DNA of 64,000 nt, taken from assembly GCA_965140365.1 (NCBI GenBank), contig OZ223196.1; one strand, given 5' to 3'. Each line of letters begins with the position of its first letter. The stretch's first letter is position 1. The DNA is from Hydrogenovibrio sp965140365 (GTDB taxonomy: Bacteria > Pseudomonadota > Gammaproteobacteria > Thiomicrospirales > Thiomicrospiraceae). Below are positions 50,914 through 59,030 of this stretch, piece by piece. A program made the translations under genes and the position numbers. The notes under the pieces were generated by a model that saw nothing but the letters and a program-made list of their open reading frames with translations, searched no databases and was not told the origin of the DNA.

Positions 50914-52065
50914 TCAAGGGTTTGTCACCCATTTTTGCGCAATGCCGATGGCCAACACCACCGCCAGCGCACTCACGCCAAAGGCCCAATCCGCGCCGCC
51001 GGCATACCAGGCATAACCGGCCGCCAACATCCCCAAAGCCCCGCCCAATCCATGACTGGCGGAGGCATAAATCGCCTGCCCTTTGCTTTGGTTATCACCA
51101 TAAAAATGGTGGTCGATCAGATAAATCGCCGCGGCATGGAACAGACCGTAACTGGCGGCATGCAACAATTGCGCAAACGCCAACAACGGCCAGCTGTCGG
51201 GAACTAAAGGAATCATCCCCCAGCGCAACAGCGTCAACACCAGGCTGACCATTAACAGCGTTTTGACCCGAAAGTGCCGGAACAACGGCACCATCCAGAA
51301 AAATACCACAATTTCCGCCAGCACGCCCAAAGCCCACAACCAGGCGATGGCATTTTTGCTGTAACCGTGTTCGTCCAAGAAAATGCTGTAAAAGCTGTAA
51401 TAGGTGCCGTGCGAGAATTGAATCAGAATACTCGCCACCAGCAAACTCGCCACCCAGGGTTGCTTGATAATCGCCCAAAATGAACTGGCGTGGTCTTCGT
51501 GCCGCACCATGGAATGTTCCTGCACCGCAAAGGTCGCCAGCCAGATCACCACGGCCAAGCCCACCAAGGTCCACGGCAAGGTCGCGATCGACCAGGCCTC
51601 TATCTGCCACCCCAGCCATAACACGGCTGCAATAAACCCGACCGACCCCCACAGCCGCACCAAGCCATAGCGTTCCTTCACGCCTTTCAAGGTGGTGAAC
51701 GTATAGGATTCAAATAATGGCAAAGCGGAATGAAAAAAGAACCCGAAGCCAAACACCGTCAACAACAAGCCCAGAAACGAATCGGTGGTCACAAAGCCAA
51801 CTGAGAACACCACGGTTAAAAACGCCGTCCAGCGCAACCAGAAAATCGGTCGGCCGGTTTTATCCGCCAACCAGCCTAAGACATTCGGCGCCACGATTTT
51901 AGTAGCGATGAACATCGCCATCAGTTGGCCGATTTGAATGGCGTTGAAAGACAGCGACTGATAATACAAGCCGATATACGGAATCAGGCCGCCGAACAAC
52001 ATGAAATAGAAAAAGTAAAAACTGGAAAGCTTTGGATAGGCTTGTCGATAAAGCTGTTCCGGCAT
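50914..52065 (-). CDS. MFS transporter, HcaT/3-phenylpropionate permease-like
   Basis: A 383-residue protein with about 12 membrane segments. The N-terminus (PKLSSFYFFYFMLFGGLIPYIGLYYQSLSFNAIQIGQLMAM) and LADKTGRPIFWLRW match the MFS_1-like/HcaT subfamily. YGLVRLWGSVGFI and a late ASYGLFHAAAIYLID, GDNQSKGQAIYAS, GLGGALGMLAAG fit the same group. In that subfamily few substrates are known, so none is named here. It is a single gene; a near CCAGGCCTGG (51592) lies inside. Confidence 0.82.
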   Translation of the reverse strand: MPEQLYRQAYPKLSSFYFFYFMLFGGLIPYIGLYYQSLSFNAIQIGQLMAMFIATKIVAPNVLGWLADKTGRPIFWLRWTAFLTVVFSVGFVTTDSFLGLLLTVFGFGFFFHSALPLFESYTFTTLKGVKERYGLVRLWGSVGFIAAVLWLGWQIEAWSIATLPWTLVGLAVVIWLATFAVQEHSMVRHEDHASSFWAIIKQPWVASLLVASILIQFSHGTYYSFYSIFLDEHGYSKNAIAWLWALGVLAEIVVFFWMVPLFRHFRVKTLLMVSLVLTLLRWGMIPLVPDSWPLLAFAQLLHAASYGLFHAAAIYLIDHHFYGDNQSKGQAIYASASHGLGGALGMLAAGYAWYAGGADWAFGVSALAVVLAIGIAQKWVTNP

Positions 52066-52208
52066 GCAAGCTCCTCAGAGACTCGAAAACATCACACCCG
52101 TTTGCAACGGGCGCGTCTCGAACCATGATCGAGATTTATAAAACATCATTGGCTCGAGCCGAATTTGAAATAGAAAAATAAAACTCAATGAGCTGAGATT
52201 AGGTGAAA

Positions 52209-53309
52209 TTAGGCTTCCGGATGCGCCAAATCCATAATCGGCGGCACCACATCTCCGTTTTGGGCACGGTTTCGCATAAAATGATCCATCAGCACCAACG
52301 CCACTTTCGCCTCGGCAATCGGCGTGGCGCGAATACCCACGCAAGGGTCGTGACGGCCTTTGGTAACCATTTCGACTGCTTCGCCGTCGCGGTTAATGCT
52401 GCGCCCCGGCGTCATAATGCTGGACGTCGGTTTCAAAGCGATGTGCGCAATGATGTCCTGCCCAGTGGAAATACCGCCCAGAATGCCACCGGCATGATTG
52501 GAATCAAAGCCTTCCGGCGTCATCTCATCGCGGTGTTCGGTGCCGCGTTGCGCAGCGACGGCAAACCCATCGCCGATTTCCACGCCCTTCACCGCATTGA
52601 TGCTCATGAGCGCATGCGCCAAATCGGCATCCAAACGGTCAAACACCGGCTCGCCCAACCCAACCGGCACATTCTTCGCCACGATGGAAATTTTCGCGCC
52701 GACGGAATCCTTCTGCTTCAGCAGATTGTCCATGTATTCGCGGATTTCTTCTTTTTTGACCGGGTCCGGGCAAAAATATTCGTTATCGTTATCGAACGGC
52801 CAAGTCACGTTTTCCACCGTAATCGGCCCCAACTGTGACAGATAGCCTCTGATTTCAATGCCCAAACGCTCTTTTAAATATTTCTTAGCAATCGCACCGG
52901 CTGCCACGCGCATGGCGGTTTCACGCGCGGAAGAACGCCCGCCGCCGCGATAATCACGCACGCCGTATTTCTGAGTGTAAGTGTAATCGGCATGCGCCGG
53001 ACGAAAGGTTTCCGCCACTTTGGAATAATCTTTAGAACGCTGATCGGTGTTATGAATCAGCAAGCCAATCGGCGTGCCGGTGGTTTTGCCTTCGAACACG
53101 CCGGAAAGAATCTGCACCTTGTCGTCTTCGCGGCGCGCCGTGGCGTGTTTTGACGTGCCTGGTTTGCGACGATCCAATTCAACCTGAATGTCCTCTTCTG
53201 TCAATTCCAGTCCCGGAGGACAGCCATCGATAATCGCACCCAACGCGATTCCATGGCTTTCACCGAAGGTGGTCACACAAAAATTTTTCCCTAACGTATT
53301 GCCCGACAT
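52209..53309 (-). CDS. aroC: Chorismate synthase
   Basis: A 366-residue enzyme that converts EPSP to chorismate with reduced FMN, the last shared step for aromatic amino acids. Motifs are MSGNTLGKNFCVTTFGESHG at the start, RREDDKVQILSGVFEGKTTGTPI, YRGGGRSSARETAMRVAAGAIAK and SNHAGGILGGISTGQ. Length is normal. It is divergent from the thioesterase gene. Confidence 0.97.
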   Translation of the reverse strand: MSGNTLGKNFCVTTFGESHGIALGAIIDGCPPGLELTEEDIQVELDRRKPGTSKHATARREDDKVQILSGVFEGKTTGTPIGLLIHNTDQRSKDYSKVAETFRPAHADYTYTQKYGVRDYRGGGRSSARETAMRVAAGAIAKKYLKERLGIEIRGYLSQLGPITVENVTWPFDNDNEYFCPDPVKKEEIREYMDNLLKQKDSVGAKISIVAKNVPVGLGEPVFDRLDADLAHALMSINAVKGVEIGDGFAVAAQRGTEHRDEMTPEGFDSNHAGGILGGISTGQDIIAHIALKPTSSIMTPGRSINRDGEAVEMVTKGRHDPCVGIRATPIAEAKVALVLMDHFMRNRAQNGDVVPPIMDLAHPEA

Positions 53310-53389
53310 AATTTACTTTCTCGAATTTCTTTCATGGAATTCTGCATTATACTAGGAGTCACGCCAAATTACCTCAATGAACCACAAGA

Positions 53390-53854
53390 ATGAACCTTAA
53401 GCTTAGTCAGGCCAACGCAATGAACTCATCGCTCAAATGGCGGCATCCCAAGCCTTTTATCGAAAACCATATCGTCACCGAAGACGAAATTGACTTTCTC
53501 AATCACGTCAACAATAAAGTCTATTTAAACTGGATGGAACACATCGCCTGGCAACACAGTCTGGCGGTAGGCATCGACGAGTCGGTACAACGCCAAGTCG
53601 GAAAAATCATGGTGGTGCGCCAGCATGAACTCAACTACCGTGCCGCCTGTTACCTGGACGACGAATTGCAAATTGGCACTTGGGTCGGCGAGCAGATCGG
53701 CTGCTGCCAACGTCGGCGCTACTATCAGATTTTCCGCCTATCGGATGGTCAGGAAGTGTTTTTCGGCCACACACAATGGGCCTGCATGAATCTCAAAACC
53801 CACCAGGCCTGCAAAGTACCACCGGAATTCATTACGCCGTATGAATCGCCGTAA
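53390..53854 (+). CDS. Hot-dog fold acyl-CoA thioesterase (4HBT type)
   Basis: A 154-residue protein with EDEIDFLNHVNNKVYLNWMEHIAWQHS near residue 28, the usual 4-hydroxybenzoyl-CoA thioesterase-type region with the N-NxxYLxWME pattern, and later CYLDDELQIGTWV. It probably hydrolyses an acyl-CoA or acyl-ACP thioester. The start is unsure: ATG 53390 or ATG 53420; neither has a strong binding site. A near CCAGGCCTGG (53803) lies in it. It is convergent with the secreted-protein gene that follows. Confidence 0.82.
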   Translation: MNLKLSQANAMNSSLKWRHPKPFIENHIVTEDEIDFLNHVNNKVYLNWMEHIAWQHSLAVGIDESVQRQVGKIMVVRQHELNYRAACYLDDELQIGTWVGEQIGCCQRRRYYQIFRLSDGQEVFFGHTQWACMNLKTHQACKVPPEFITPYESP

Positions 53855-53881
53855 TGCGGCATACTCTCATTTATTGCTCAT

Positions 53882-54268
53882 TTATTGCTCAGACAAGGTC
53901 ACGATTAAGCCTTTATTGGAAAACCAATAACCACGCCCCATGCCACTGTTGGCCATGGTGCCCGGAATATTGTGCTGCCCACGCACCAAAGTACCCACCG
54001 GAACGGTTTGCCCCTCATACTGGCACTGCGGCGTCTGCAAGGTATACTCATAACGTCGATGACGCTTATTCAACACCGCCGTTCCCTCGATAATGCACCC
54101 TTTCGCCTTACCGTTAATCACTTCCAGTTTCACCGGCAACGGATTTTGCGGTGTAGCATCCCCGTAAAGACCATTCAAAAAAATCGCTCTCGTTTCCTCC
54201 GCTTCAACCGCCACCGGCAACCCCAGCATACTCACAACCATCCCAATGCCTAAGTGTTTGAACCCCAT
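53882..54268 (-). CDS. Predicted secreted protein of unknown function
   Basis: A 128-residue protein with a likely signal peptide (GIGMVVSMLGLPVAVEA, cut near residue 23). The mature part has two Cys (GKAKGCIIEG and QTPQCQYEGQ) that could form a disulfide, and a Gly-rich stretch (NIPGTMANSGMGRGYW). I do not recognise a family. The ATG follows AAGGAGCGG-type sequence (minus strand), a strong binding site. The region around its stop carries an 11-base tandem duplication (TTTATTGCTCA twice, 53871-53892). Confidence 0.7.
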   Translation of the reverse strand: MGFKHLGIGMVVSMLGLPVAVEAEETRAIFLNGLYGDATPQNPLPVKLEVINGKAKGCIIEGTAVLNKRHRRYEYTLQTPQCQYEGQTVPVGTLVRGQHNIPGTMANSGMGRGYWFSNKGLIVTLSEQ

Positions 54269-54566
54269 AACCGCTCCTTGTAATCAATTCAAAATCGCTT
54301 TAAGTCGTCAACACTGAATACAGCGATACCAAACCTATCCTAACGCCGCCCGACTTTAAAAAGATAATAGAATATAATGAGATACTAATAAGTATTCGTA
54401 ATAAGCCGTATGCAGACACCCTCAAAGCATTTGATTTCTTAAAAGATTCTCTTGGCAAGACGTAAACGATTGCTTACACTTTAACCGAAAGTCCCACGAC
54501 AGCGGCAACGGCGCCAGACTCGTCCGACAAAACGGTTTTTATAATCGAATCATTAAGAGACTGAGC
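54269..54566. other. Divergent intergenic region
   Basis: It separates the secreted-protein gene (minus) from the unknown gene at 54567 (plus). TATAAT at 54373-54378 could be a -10 for the plus-strand gene, but it is about 190 bases upstream and lacks a clear -35. No gene is seen. Confidence 0.35.
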
Positions 54567-55103
54567 ATGTTAAGCATTGAACCCGGCGCACGCCAAACCT
54601 ACATCGAACACCTGTGTTTTATCATCCCCTTAAAACCGTTACGCAATACCCCCAATGTGCAGTTTTTCAGCGTTGAAGGCGTCACCGACGGCCTGGCGGG
54701 CGTGGATTTGGTGATTCACGAACCGGGCGGAAAAAGCCCATTAATTGCCGGTGACGACACCTGGTATTGGTACATGCACACCGACCAAGAAGATAAACTG
54801 GTGGTGCATCAAGGCAAGCGTTTAGTGGAGTTGTATTCGGAAAAGCACGGTCAGGTGGAACGCTTTGAAGTCACCGCCGATGCGGTCTATCACAACGGCG
54901 ATAAAATTCACGACGGCGCCGCCATTCTCGGCTGGGAACCTTATGTTTTCCACCGCGTGCATTCACCGGAAGGCAGTTTGTCCACCAACTACGCCAAGCG
55001 TTTACAAGGCTTCGACCTCGACACCAATTTCAATATCTATCAACTCGATACCGCATCCGGTGCCTATGACGTGGCGCGTTTAGGCGCATTGGACCAACCT
55101 TAA
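54567..55103 (+). CDS. Conserved-looking protein of unknown function
   Basis: A 178-residue soluble protein without signal peptide or membrane segment. It is rich in aromatic residues and His (GDDTWYWYMHTDQEDKLVVHQGKRLVELYSEKHG), with VTADAVYHNGDKIHDGAAILGWEPYVFHRVHSPEGS. The alternating hydrophobic pattern and the His/Glu-rich core recall a cupin-like beta barrel, but no cupin motif is complete. I do not recognise the family and give no function. It is a single gene, convergent with the aldo/keto reductase. Confidence 0.65.
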   Translation: MLSIEPGARQTYIEHLCFIIPLKPLRNTPNVQFFSVEGVTDGLAGVDLVIHEPGGKSPLIAGDDTWYWYMHTDQEDKLVVHQGKRLVELYSEKHGQVERFEVTADAVYHNGDKIHDGAAILGWEPYVFHRVHSPEGSLSTNYAKRLQGFDLDTNFNIYQLDTASGAYDVARLGALDQP

Positions 55104-55136
55104 AACCGGTTAATCCCAACGCGAACGATTAGACCA

Positions 55137-56180
55137 TCAAGGCGATGGAATGGTGTATTGCGCGTGAATACGCTCGATTTGATACAACACTTCATCGCTT
55201 AACTGGACGTGAATGCTGTCGATGTTCTCTTTCAACTGTTCCATGGTGGTCGCGCCAATGATGTTCGCCGTCAAGAACGGGCGGCTGTTGATAAACGCCA
55301 GTGCCAATTGCGTCGGCGTCAAACCGTTACCGCGCGCCAAGGCCGCATACAGTTCGGTCGCTTTCACCGCATTGTCGTTGGAATAACGGTCGTAATGCGG
55401 AAACAAATTCAAACGCGCATTCGCCGCCGCCGAATCGTTTAAATACTTGCCACTCAGCACCCCGAAGCCCAAGGGTGAATACGCCAACAAACCGACGTTT
55501 TCGCGGTGCGACACTTCCGCCAGCCCCACTTCATAACTGCGGTTCAACAAACTGTACGGATTCTGCACCGTCACAATCTTGCTCAAATCATGTTGCTCGG
55601 CCAACTGCAAAAATTTCATCGTGCCCCACGGCGTTTCGTTCGACAAACCGATGTGGCGGATTTTGCCCTGGTTAACGAACTGCGTCAGCACTTCCAGCGT
55701 TTCTTCCATTGGCGTCAGGTCGCTCGGGTCTTCCCCCGCTTCATAGCCCAACTGACCGAAAAAGTTGGTGTTGCGCTCCGGCCAATGCAGTTGATACAAA
55801 TCCAGATAATCGGTTTTCAAACGCTTCAAAGACGCATCCAAGGCCTGCGTAATCTGCTCGCGGTTGAAACGGCTTTTGCCACCGCGAATGTGTTGTGAAA
55901 TTTCCGACGGCCCCGCCATTTTCGACGCCAAGACGATTTCATTTCGCTTGCCGGTCTTCGCCAGCCAGTTACCGATGATTTCCTCGGTTCGGCCATAGGT
56001 TTCAGCACGTGGTGGCACGGCATACAATTCGGCCGTATCCCAGAAATTCACGCCCTGATCCAAAGCGTAATCCATCTGTTCAAACGCCTCTTCTTGCGTA
56101 TTTTGCTCGCCCCAGGTCATGGTGCCCAAGCAAATGCGGCTGACCTGAATATCGGAATGTCCTAACGCGTTGTAAAGCAT
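55137..56180 (-). CDS. Aldo/keto reductase (Tas type)
   Basis: A 347-residue NADP(H)-dependent aldo/keto reductase. It begins MLYNALGHSDIQVSRICLGTMTWGEQNTQEEAFEQ, very close to E. coli Tas. The catalytic Tyr is in FWDTAELYAVPP near residue 52, Lys in VLASKMAGP and His in LYQLHWPERNTNFFGQLGY. I chose ATG 56180 with AGGAGG upstream rather than an in-frame start at 56267 that lacks support. It follows psiE on the same strand. The substrate is unknown. Confidence 0.9.
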   Translation of the reverse strand: MLYNALGHSDIQVSRICLGTMTWGEQNTQEEAFEQMDYALDQGVNFWDTAELYAVPPRAETYGRTEEIIGNWLAKTGKRNEIVLASKMAGPSEISQHIRGGKSRFNREQITQALDASLKRLKTDYLDLYQLHWPERNTNFFGQLGYEAGEDPSDLTPMEETLEVLTQFVNQGKIRHIGLSNETPWGTMKFLQLAEQHDLSKIVTVQNPYSLLNRSYEVGLAEVSHRENVGLLAYSPLGFGVLSGKYLNDSAAANARLNLFPHYDRYSNDNAVKATELYAALARGNGLTPTQLALAFINSRPFLTANIIGATTMEQLKENIDSIHVQLSDEVLYQIERIHAQYTIPSP

Positions 56181-56287
56181 GACGCCTCCTAATGAGTTGA
56201 ATCTTTGGTTTGAATCGTTATCGAACTTGGCTGAATTTTGCTTGATTAATAACGACTTTTCACCCAACCGCTTTATCTATGAAACAG

Positions 56288-56297
56288 CCAGGCCTGG
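56288..56297. repeat. CCAGGCCTGG palindrome 3' of psiE
   Basis: Exact copy seven bases after the psiE stop, between psiE and the aldo/keto reductase gene. On the minus strand it reads GACCAGGCCTGGCTGTTT. Confidence 0.85.
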
Positions 56298-56303
56298 TCA
56301 AAA

Positions 56304-56813
56304 TCAAGGCATTTTAATGCCGGTCGGTTCGTCTTCCTGTCCGCGACGTTCGCGGTCTTCCAACCGCCAACGGCGAATCAGGTTATGGATGTAAATCAAC
56401 AACACAAAAAACGCCGTGGACACCACGCCCAGAATCAACAAAGTCCAATTCTCCGCCGGCACCGTTTCCAGCAGAATCAGTTTTCGGATAATCACCACAA
56501 AGGCGATTTCCAAAAACGTCAGTGCATACACGAAACTGTCCTTGATAAACAGCGCCTTCACAATCGCCAGAACGATCAGCGTGAACAATGCATCCGTCAG
56601 CAGAATTTTCATCGACGGAAAATTCAATGCGCCTTGATGCGATAAAAACTCGAACAACTTGCTCGAAATACTGAACAGGCACGCAGCCAGATACACAATC
56701 ATAAAAATCGTCAGAATGATTCGCAACACATTGACGGACTTTTTGAGTTGCTCCTCAAAATCTTCTTGAAAAAAGTGATTAGCCTTTTTCAAAAACGCAT
56801 ACAGTGATGACAT
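56304..56813 (-). CDS. psiE: PsiE family phosphate-starvation-inducible membrane protein
   Basis: A 169-residue protein with four membrane segments: LRIILTIFMIVYLAACLFSI, LLTDALFTLIVLAIVKALFI, FVYALTFLEIAFVVIIRKLILLE and LLILGVVSTAFFVLLIYI. The order and the VYALTFLEIAFVVIIRKLIL segment fit the PsiE family. E. coli psiE is induced by phosphate starvation; its activity is unknown. A basic and acidic tail (RRWRLEDRERRGQEDE) follows. No pho box was sought in detail. Confidence 0.82.
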   Translation of the reverse strand: MSSLYAFLKKANHFFQEDFEEQLKKSVNVLRIILTIFMIVYLAACLFSISSKLFEFLSHQGALNFPSMKILLTDALFTLIVLAIVKALFIKDSFVYALTFLEIAFVVIIRKLILLETVPAENWTLLILGVVSTAFFVLLIYIHNLIRRWRLEDRERRGQEDEPTGIKMP

Positions 56814-56904
56814 CTTTTAAAACACCTTAACACCCGAGAACCGGGCCATAAAACATAGGAAGGAAGAAATTTATTGTAGCAGATTCATGCCCGCACCAAT
56901 AACG

Positions 56905-56928
56905 AAAATCACCAGGCCTGGTGATTTT
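56905..56928. terminator. Perfect 24-base palindromic terminator between divergent gene starts
   Basis: AAAATCACCAGG and CCTGGTGATTTT form a perfect palindrome with the exact repeat at 56912-56921. It lies 92 bases before the psiE start and 163 bases before the HEPN-like gene, both reading away from it, so it ends no present gene. It is probably the former terminator of the ovoA-ovoB unit, separated by insertion of the HEPN-like gene. Confidence 0.75.
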
Positions 56929-57090
56929 TAGGTATTACTTTATAATTAATAATTACTATTATGAGCAATATAAATCCGTAGATTCAAATACCTATTTATT
57001 TGTTAGACCTGTTACAAATGAAATATTAATTTTTCATGAGCAAAACCATGCAAGGTATCATTCACAGGTTATGTATTTCGAGAGCTTCCA

Positions 57091-57795
57091 ATGAAATTGG
57101 ATAATGAACTGAATAAATGTCATAAGATTGTCGATAGCGCTTTAAAAGGTTATTTGGAAATCTTAGAAAAGAAATCACTGCTTGAGCAGTCGATAACTTC
57201 CGCAAGAGATATGACGAATAACTTGACCCCCTGCACTTTAAGCTCGGTAAAGGTTATTCAAGAAACCCTATATTCATCTATATTAATTGATGTTCACGCC
57301 TGGCTCTTTGATCCTTCGGAAAAGTCTTCAAACTTAAGCATACGTAAGCTATTAAAAAAAATGGAAGACCCTAAACGTGAGGATTTTAGAGAGTTTCTTA
57401 AAAAATACTATATTCGCCCCCCTTCGACCATTTCCCTAAGTATGGATACGTCAAGTTCATGGCAGAATAGATACAAAGAAGAAAAAGAACAGGAGTTTAA
57501 TAAGTTGCTATCCCAATGCTTGGAATCATATCAAAGCTTTTTAAATTCAGAGTTTGGTAAGCGGATTATCGGAATTAGAAGTAAGCTATTGGCACATAAA
57601 GAAGGTGTTTATTCTACCCAAGATAATGGACATTACATTGGTGAGGCTATTGAAGCTGTCGAAAAAATGCGAACAATCACTCTATCCTTTAATAAACTAA
57701 TGCAAAAATTCTCATACACATACGTTGTCGAGGAAGTTGAGCAAAGCGCTAAGAAGAAGGCAGAAAGCTTTTGGAACAATCTAGCACAAACATAG
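57091..57795 (+). CDS. HEPN-like accessory protein
   Basis: A 234-residue, mainly helical protein without signal or membrane segment. RSKLLAHKEG near residue 163 has the R-x5-H form of the HEPN RNase motif (R-x4-6-H), as in AbiU2-type HEPN proteins where R-x-K-x-x-AH is followed by a charged residue. Such proteins are often RNases of phage defence or toxin-antitoxin systems. No partner gene is seen next to it. The DNA is clearly AT-richer than the flanks and lacks the dispersed CCAGGCCTGG repeat. Its stop is nine bases from the end of convergent ovoB. Function is inferred from one motif. Confidence 0.6.
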   Translation: MKLDNELNKCHKIVDSALKGYLEILEKKSLLEQSITSARDMTNNLTPCTLSSVKVIQETLYSSILIDVHAWLFDPSEKSSNLSIRKLLKKMEDPKREDFREFLKKYYIRPPSTISLSMDTSSSWQNRYKEEKEQEFNKLLSQCLESYQSFLNSEFGKRIIGIRSKLLAHKEGVYSTQDNGHYIGEAIEAVEKMRTITLSFNKLMQKFSYTYVVEEVEQSAKKKAESFWNNLAQT

Positions 57796-57804
57796 ACGGA
57801 TATA

Positions 57805-58998
57805 TTATCTCCTTAAGACTTCGGCCGCAGTTTTAAAACGCTTCAAAGCTTCATCCATTGTTTCCGTCGGCACTGCAATATTAATCCGCATAAACCCTTT
57901 ACCCACTTCGCCAAAGCTTTCGCCGTCATTCAAGCCTAGTTGCGCAGTTTCGGTGAGCCAGCGTTTTAAGTCTTCTTGGTTTTGAAACTTTGTGCCAAAG
58001 AGTTCAGAAAAATCCAACCATACCAGAAAAGACGCTTCCGGGCGCATGACGCGTACCGCGGGCAAACAGTCGGCCAGAGTTTGTTCCAGTCGGTCAATAT
58101 TATGTTGCAAATGCACCAGCAAGGTGTCGCGATAGGCTTTTCCCGCTTCCGAATAGGCGGCTTGCATGGCTTCTTTGCCGAACAGGTTTAAGTCGTGAAT
58201 GGAATTGGCGCGACAGACTTTCAGATAAGCCGCTTTCAGGGCGCGATTGGCGATAATGGCGTAACCGCTTTGCAGACCACCGAGATTAAAGGTTTTACCC
58301 GGTGAACTGAGCGTCACTGTGTTTTGCGCCACCGCTTCCGACAACGACGCCATGGGCGTGTGTTGCAATGGCGGAAAGGTCATGTCGGCATGGATTTCAT
58401 CGGACACCACCGTCACACCATGTTTCAAACAAATATCCGCTAAGCGTTGCAATTCTTCCCGCCGCCAAACGCGGCCGGACGGGTTTTGCGGATTGCAGAA
58501 CAAAAACAGCTTCACCTCGTTTTCGGTAATGGCGGCTTCAAACGCGTCAAAATCGATTTGATAACGATTGTCTTGCAACACCAACGGCGCTTCTACAAGA
58601 CGGCGACCGTTATTTTCCGGCGCGTGCAAAAACGGCGGGTAAATCGGCGGTTGCACTAACACGGCATCGCCCGGTTCCGAAAAGGCGGACACCGCCATAA
58701 AAAAACCATTGGCGACATTGTGCGTGAACAGGATGTCCGAAGCCTTCACCTCGTAACCGTATTGCGCTTGCCAATCGATAATCGATTGATACAGGCTGTC
58801 CGGCATGACGTTGTAGCCCAGAATCGGGTGTTCCAAACGGCGTTTCAAAGCATCCAGAATAAAATCCGGCGTGGGCAAATCCTGATCCGCCACCCACATC
58901 GGCAACACCGATTCGGAACCGAACAAACGTTGCCGCGACTCGTATTTTTCGGAATCGGTGCCTAAACGGGAAATGGCGTGTTCAAAATCTGGAAACAT
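57805..58998 (-). CDS. ovoB: PLP-dependent C-S lyase, probable 5-histidylcysteine sulfoxide lyase
   Basis: A 397-residue fold-type I PLP enzyme of the MalY/PatB (C-S lyase) group. The N-terminus has LPMWVADQDLPTPDFILDAL; SFLVW lies near the end; the PLP lysine is in SSPGKTFNLGGLQ near residue 230. I chose ATG 58998 with AAAAGGGC upstream over an in-frame start at 59049. It follows ovoA by 32 bases on the same strand. In ovothiol synthesis OvoA makes 5-histidylcysteine sulfoxide and a PLP lyase (OvoB) splits it, so this gene is very likely OvoB. A plain cystathionine beta-lyase is the alternative. Confidence 0.78.
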   Translation of the reverse strand: MFPDFEHAISRLGTDSEKYESRQRLFGSESVLPMWVADQDLPTPDFILDALKRRLEHPILGYNVMPDSLYQSIIDWQAQYGYEVKASDILFTHNVANGFFMAVSAFSEPGDAVLVQPPIYPPFLHAPENNGRRLVEAPLVLQDNRYQIDFDAFEAAITENEVKLFLFCNPQNPSGRVWRREELQRLADICLKHGVTVVSDEIHADMTFPPLQHTPMASLSEAVAQNTVTLSSPGKTFNLGGLQSGYAIIANRALKAAYLKVCRANSIHDLNLFGKEAMQAAYSEAGKAYRDTLLVHLQHNIDRLEQTLADCLPAVRVMRPEASFLVWLDFSELFGTKFQNQEDLKRWLTETAQLGLNDGESFGEVGKGFMRINIAVPTETMDEALKRFKTAAEVLRR

Positions 58999-59030
58999 AG
59001 TTGCCCTTTTTAAACGATTGTTTACACGTC

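Noticed and set aside
50685..51248. 187-codon plus-strand frame
   Set aside because: It runs through the 163-base inverted-repeat element and then antisense through the MFS gene; its composition is unlike a protein.
53871..53892. 11-base tandem duplication TTTATTGCTCA at the end of the secreted-protein gene
   Set aside because: It only extends the 3' flank after the stop codon and has no evident function.
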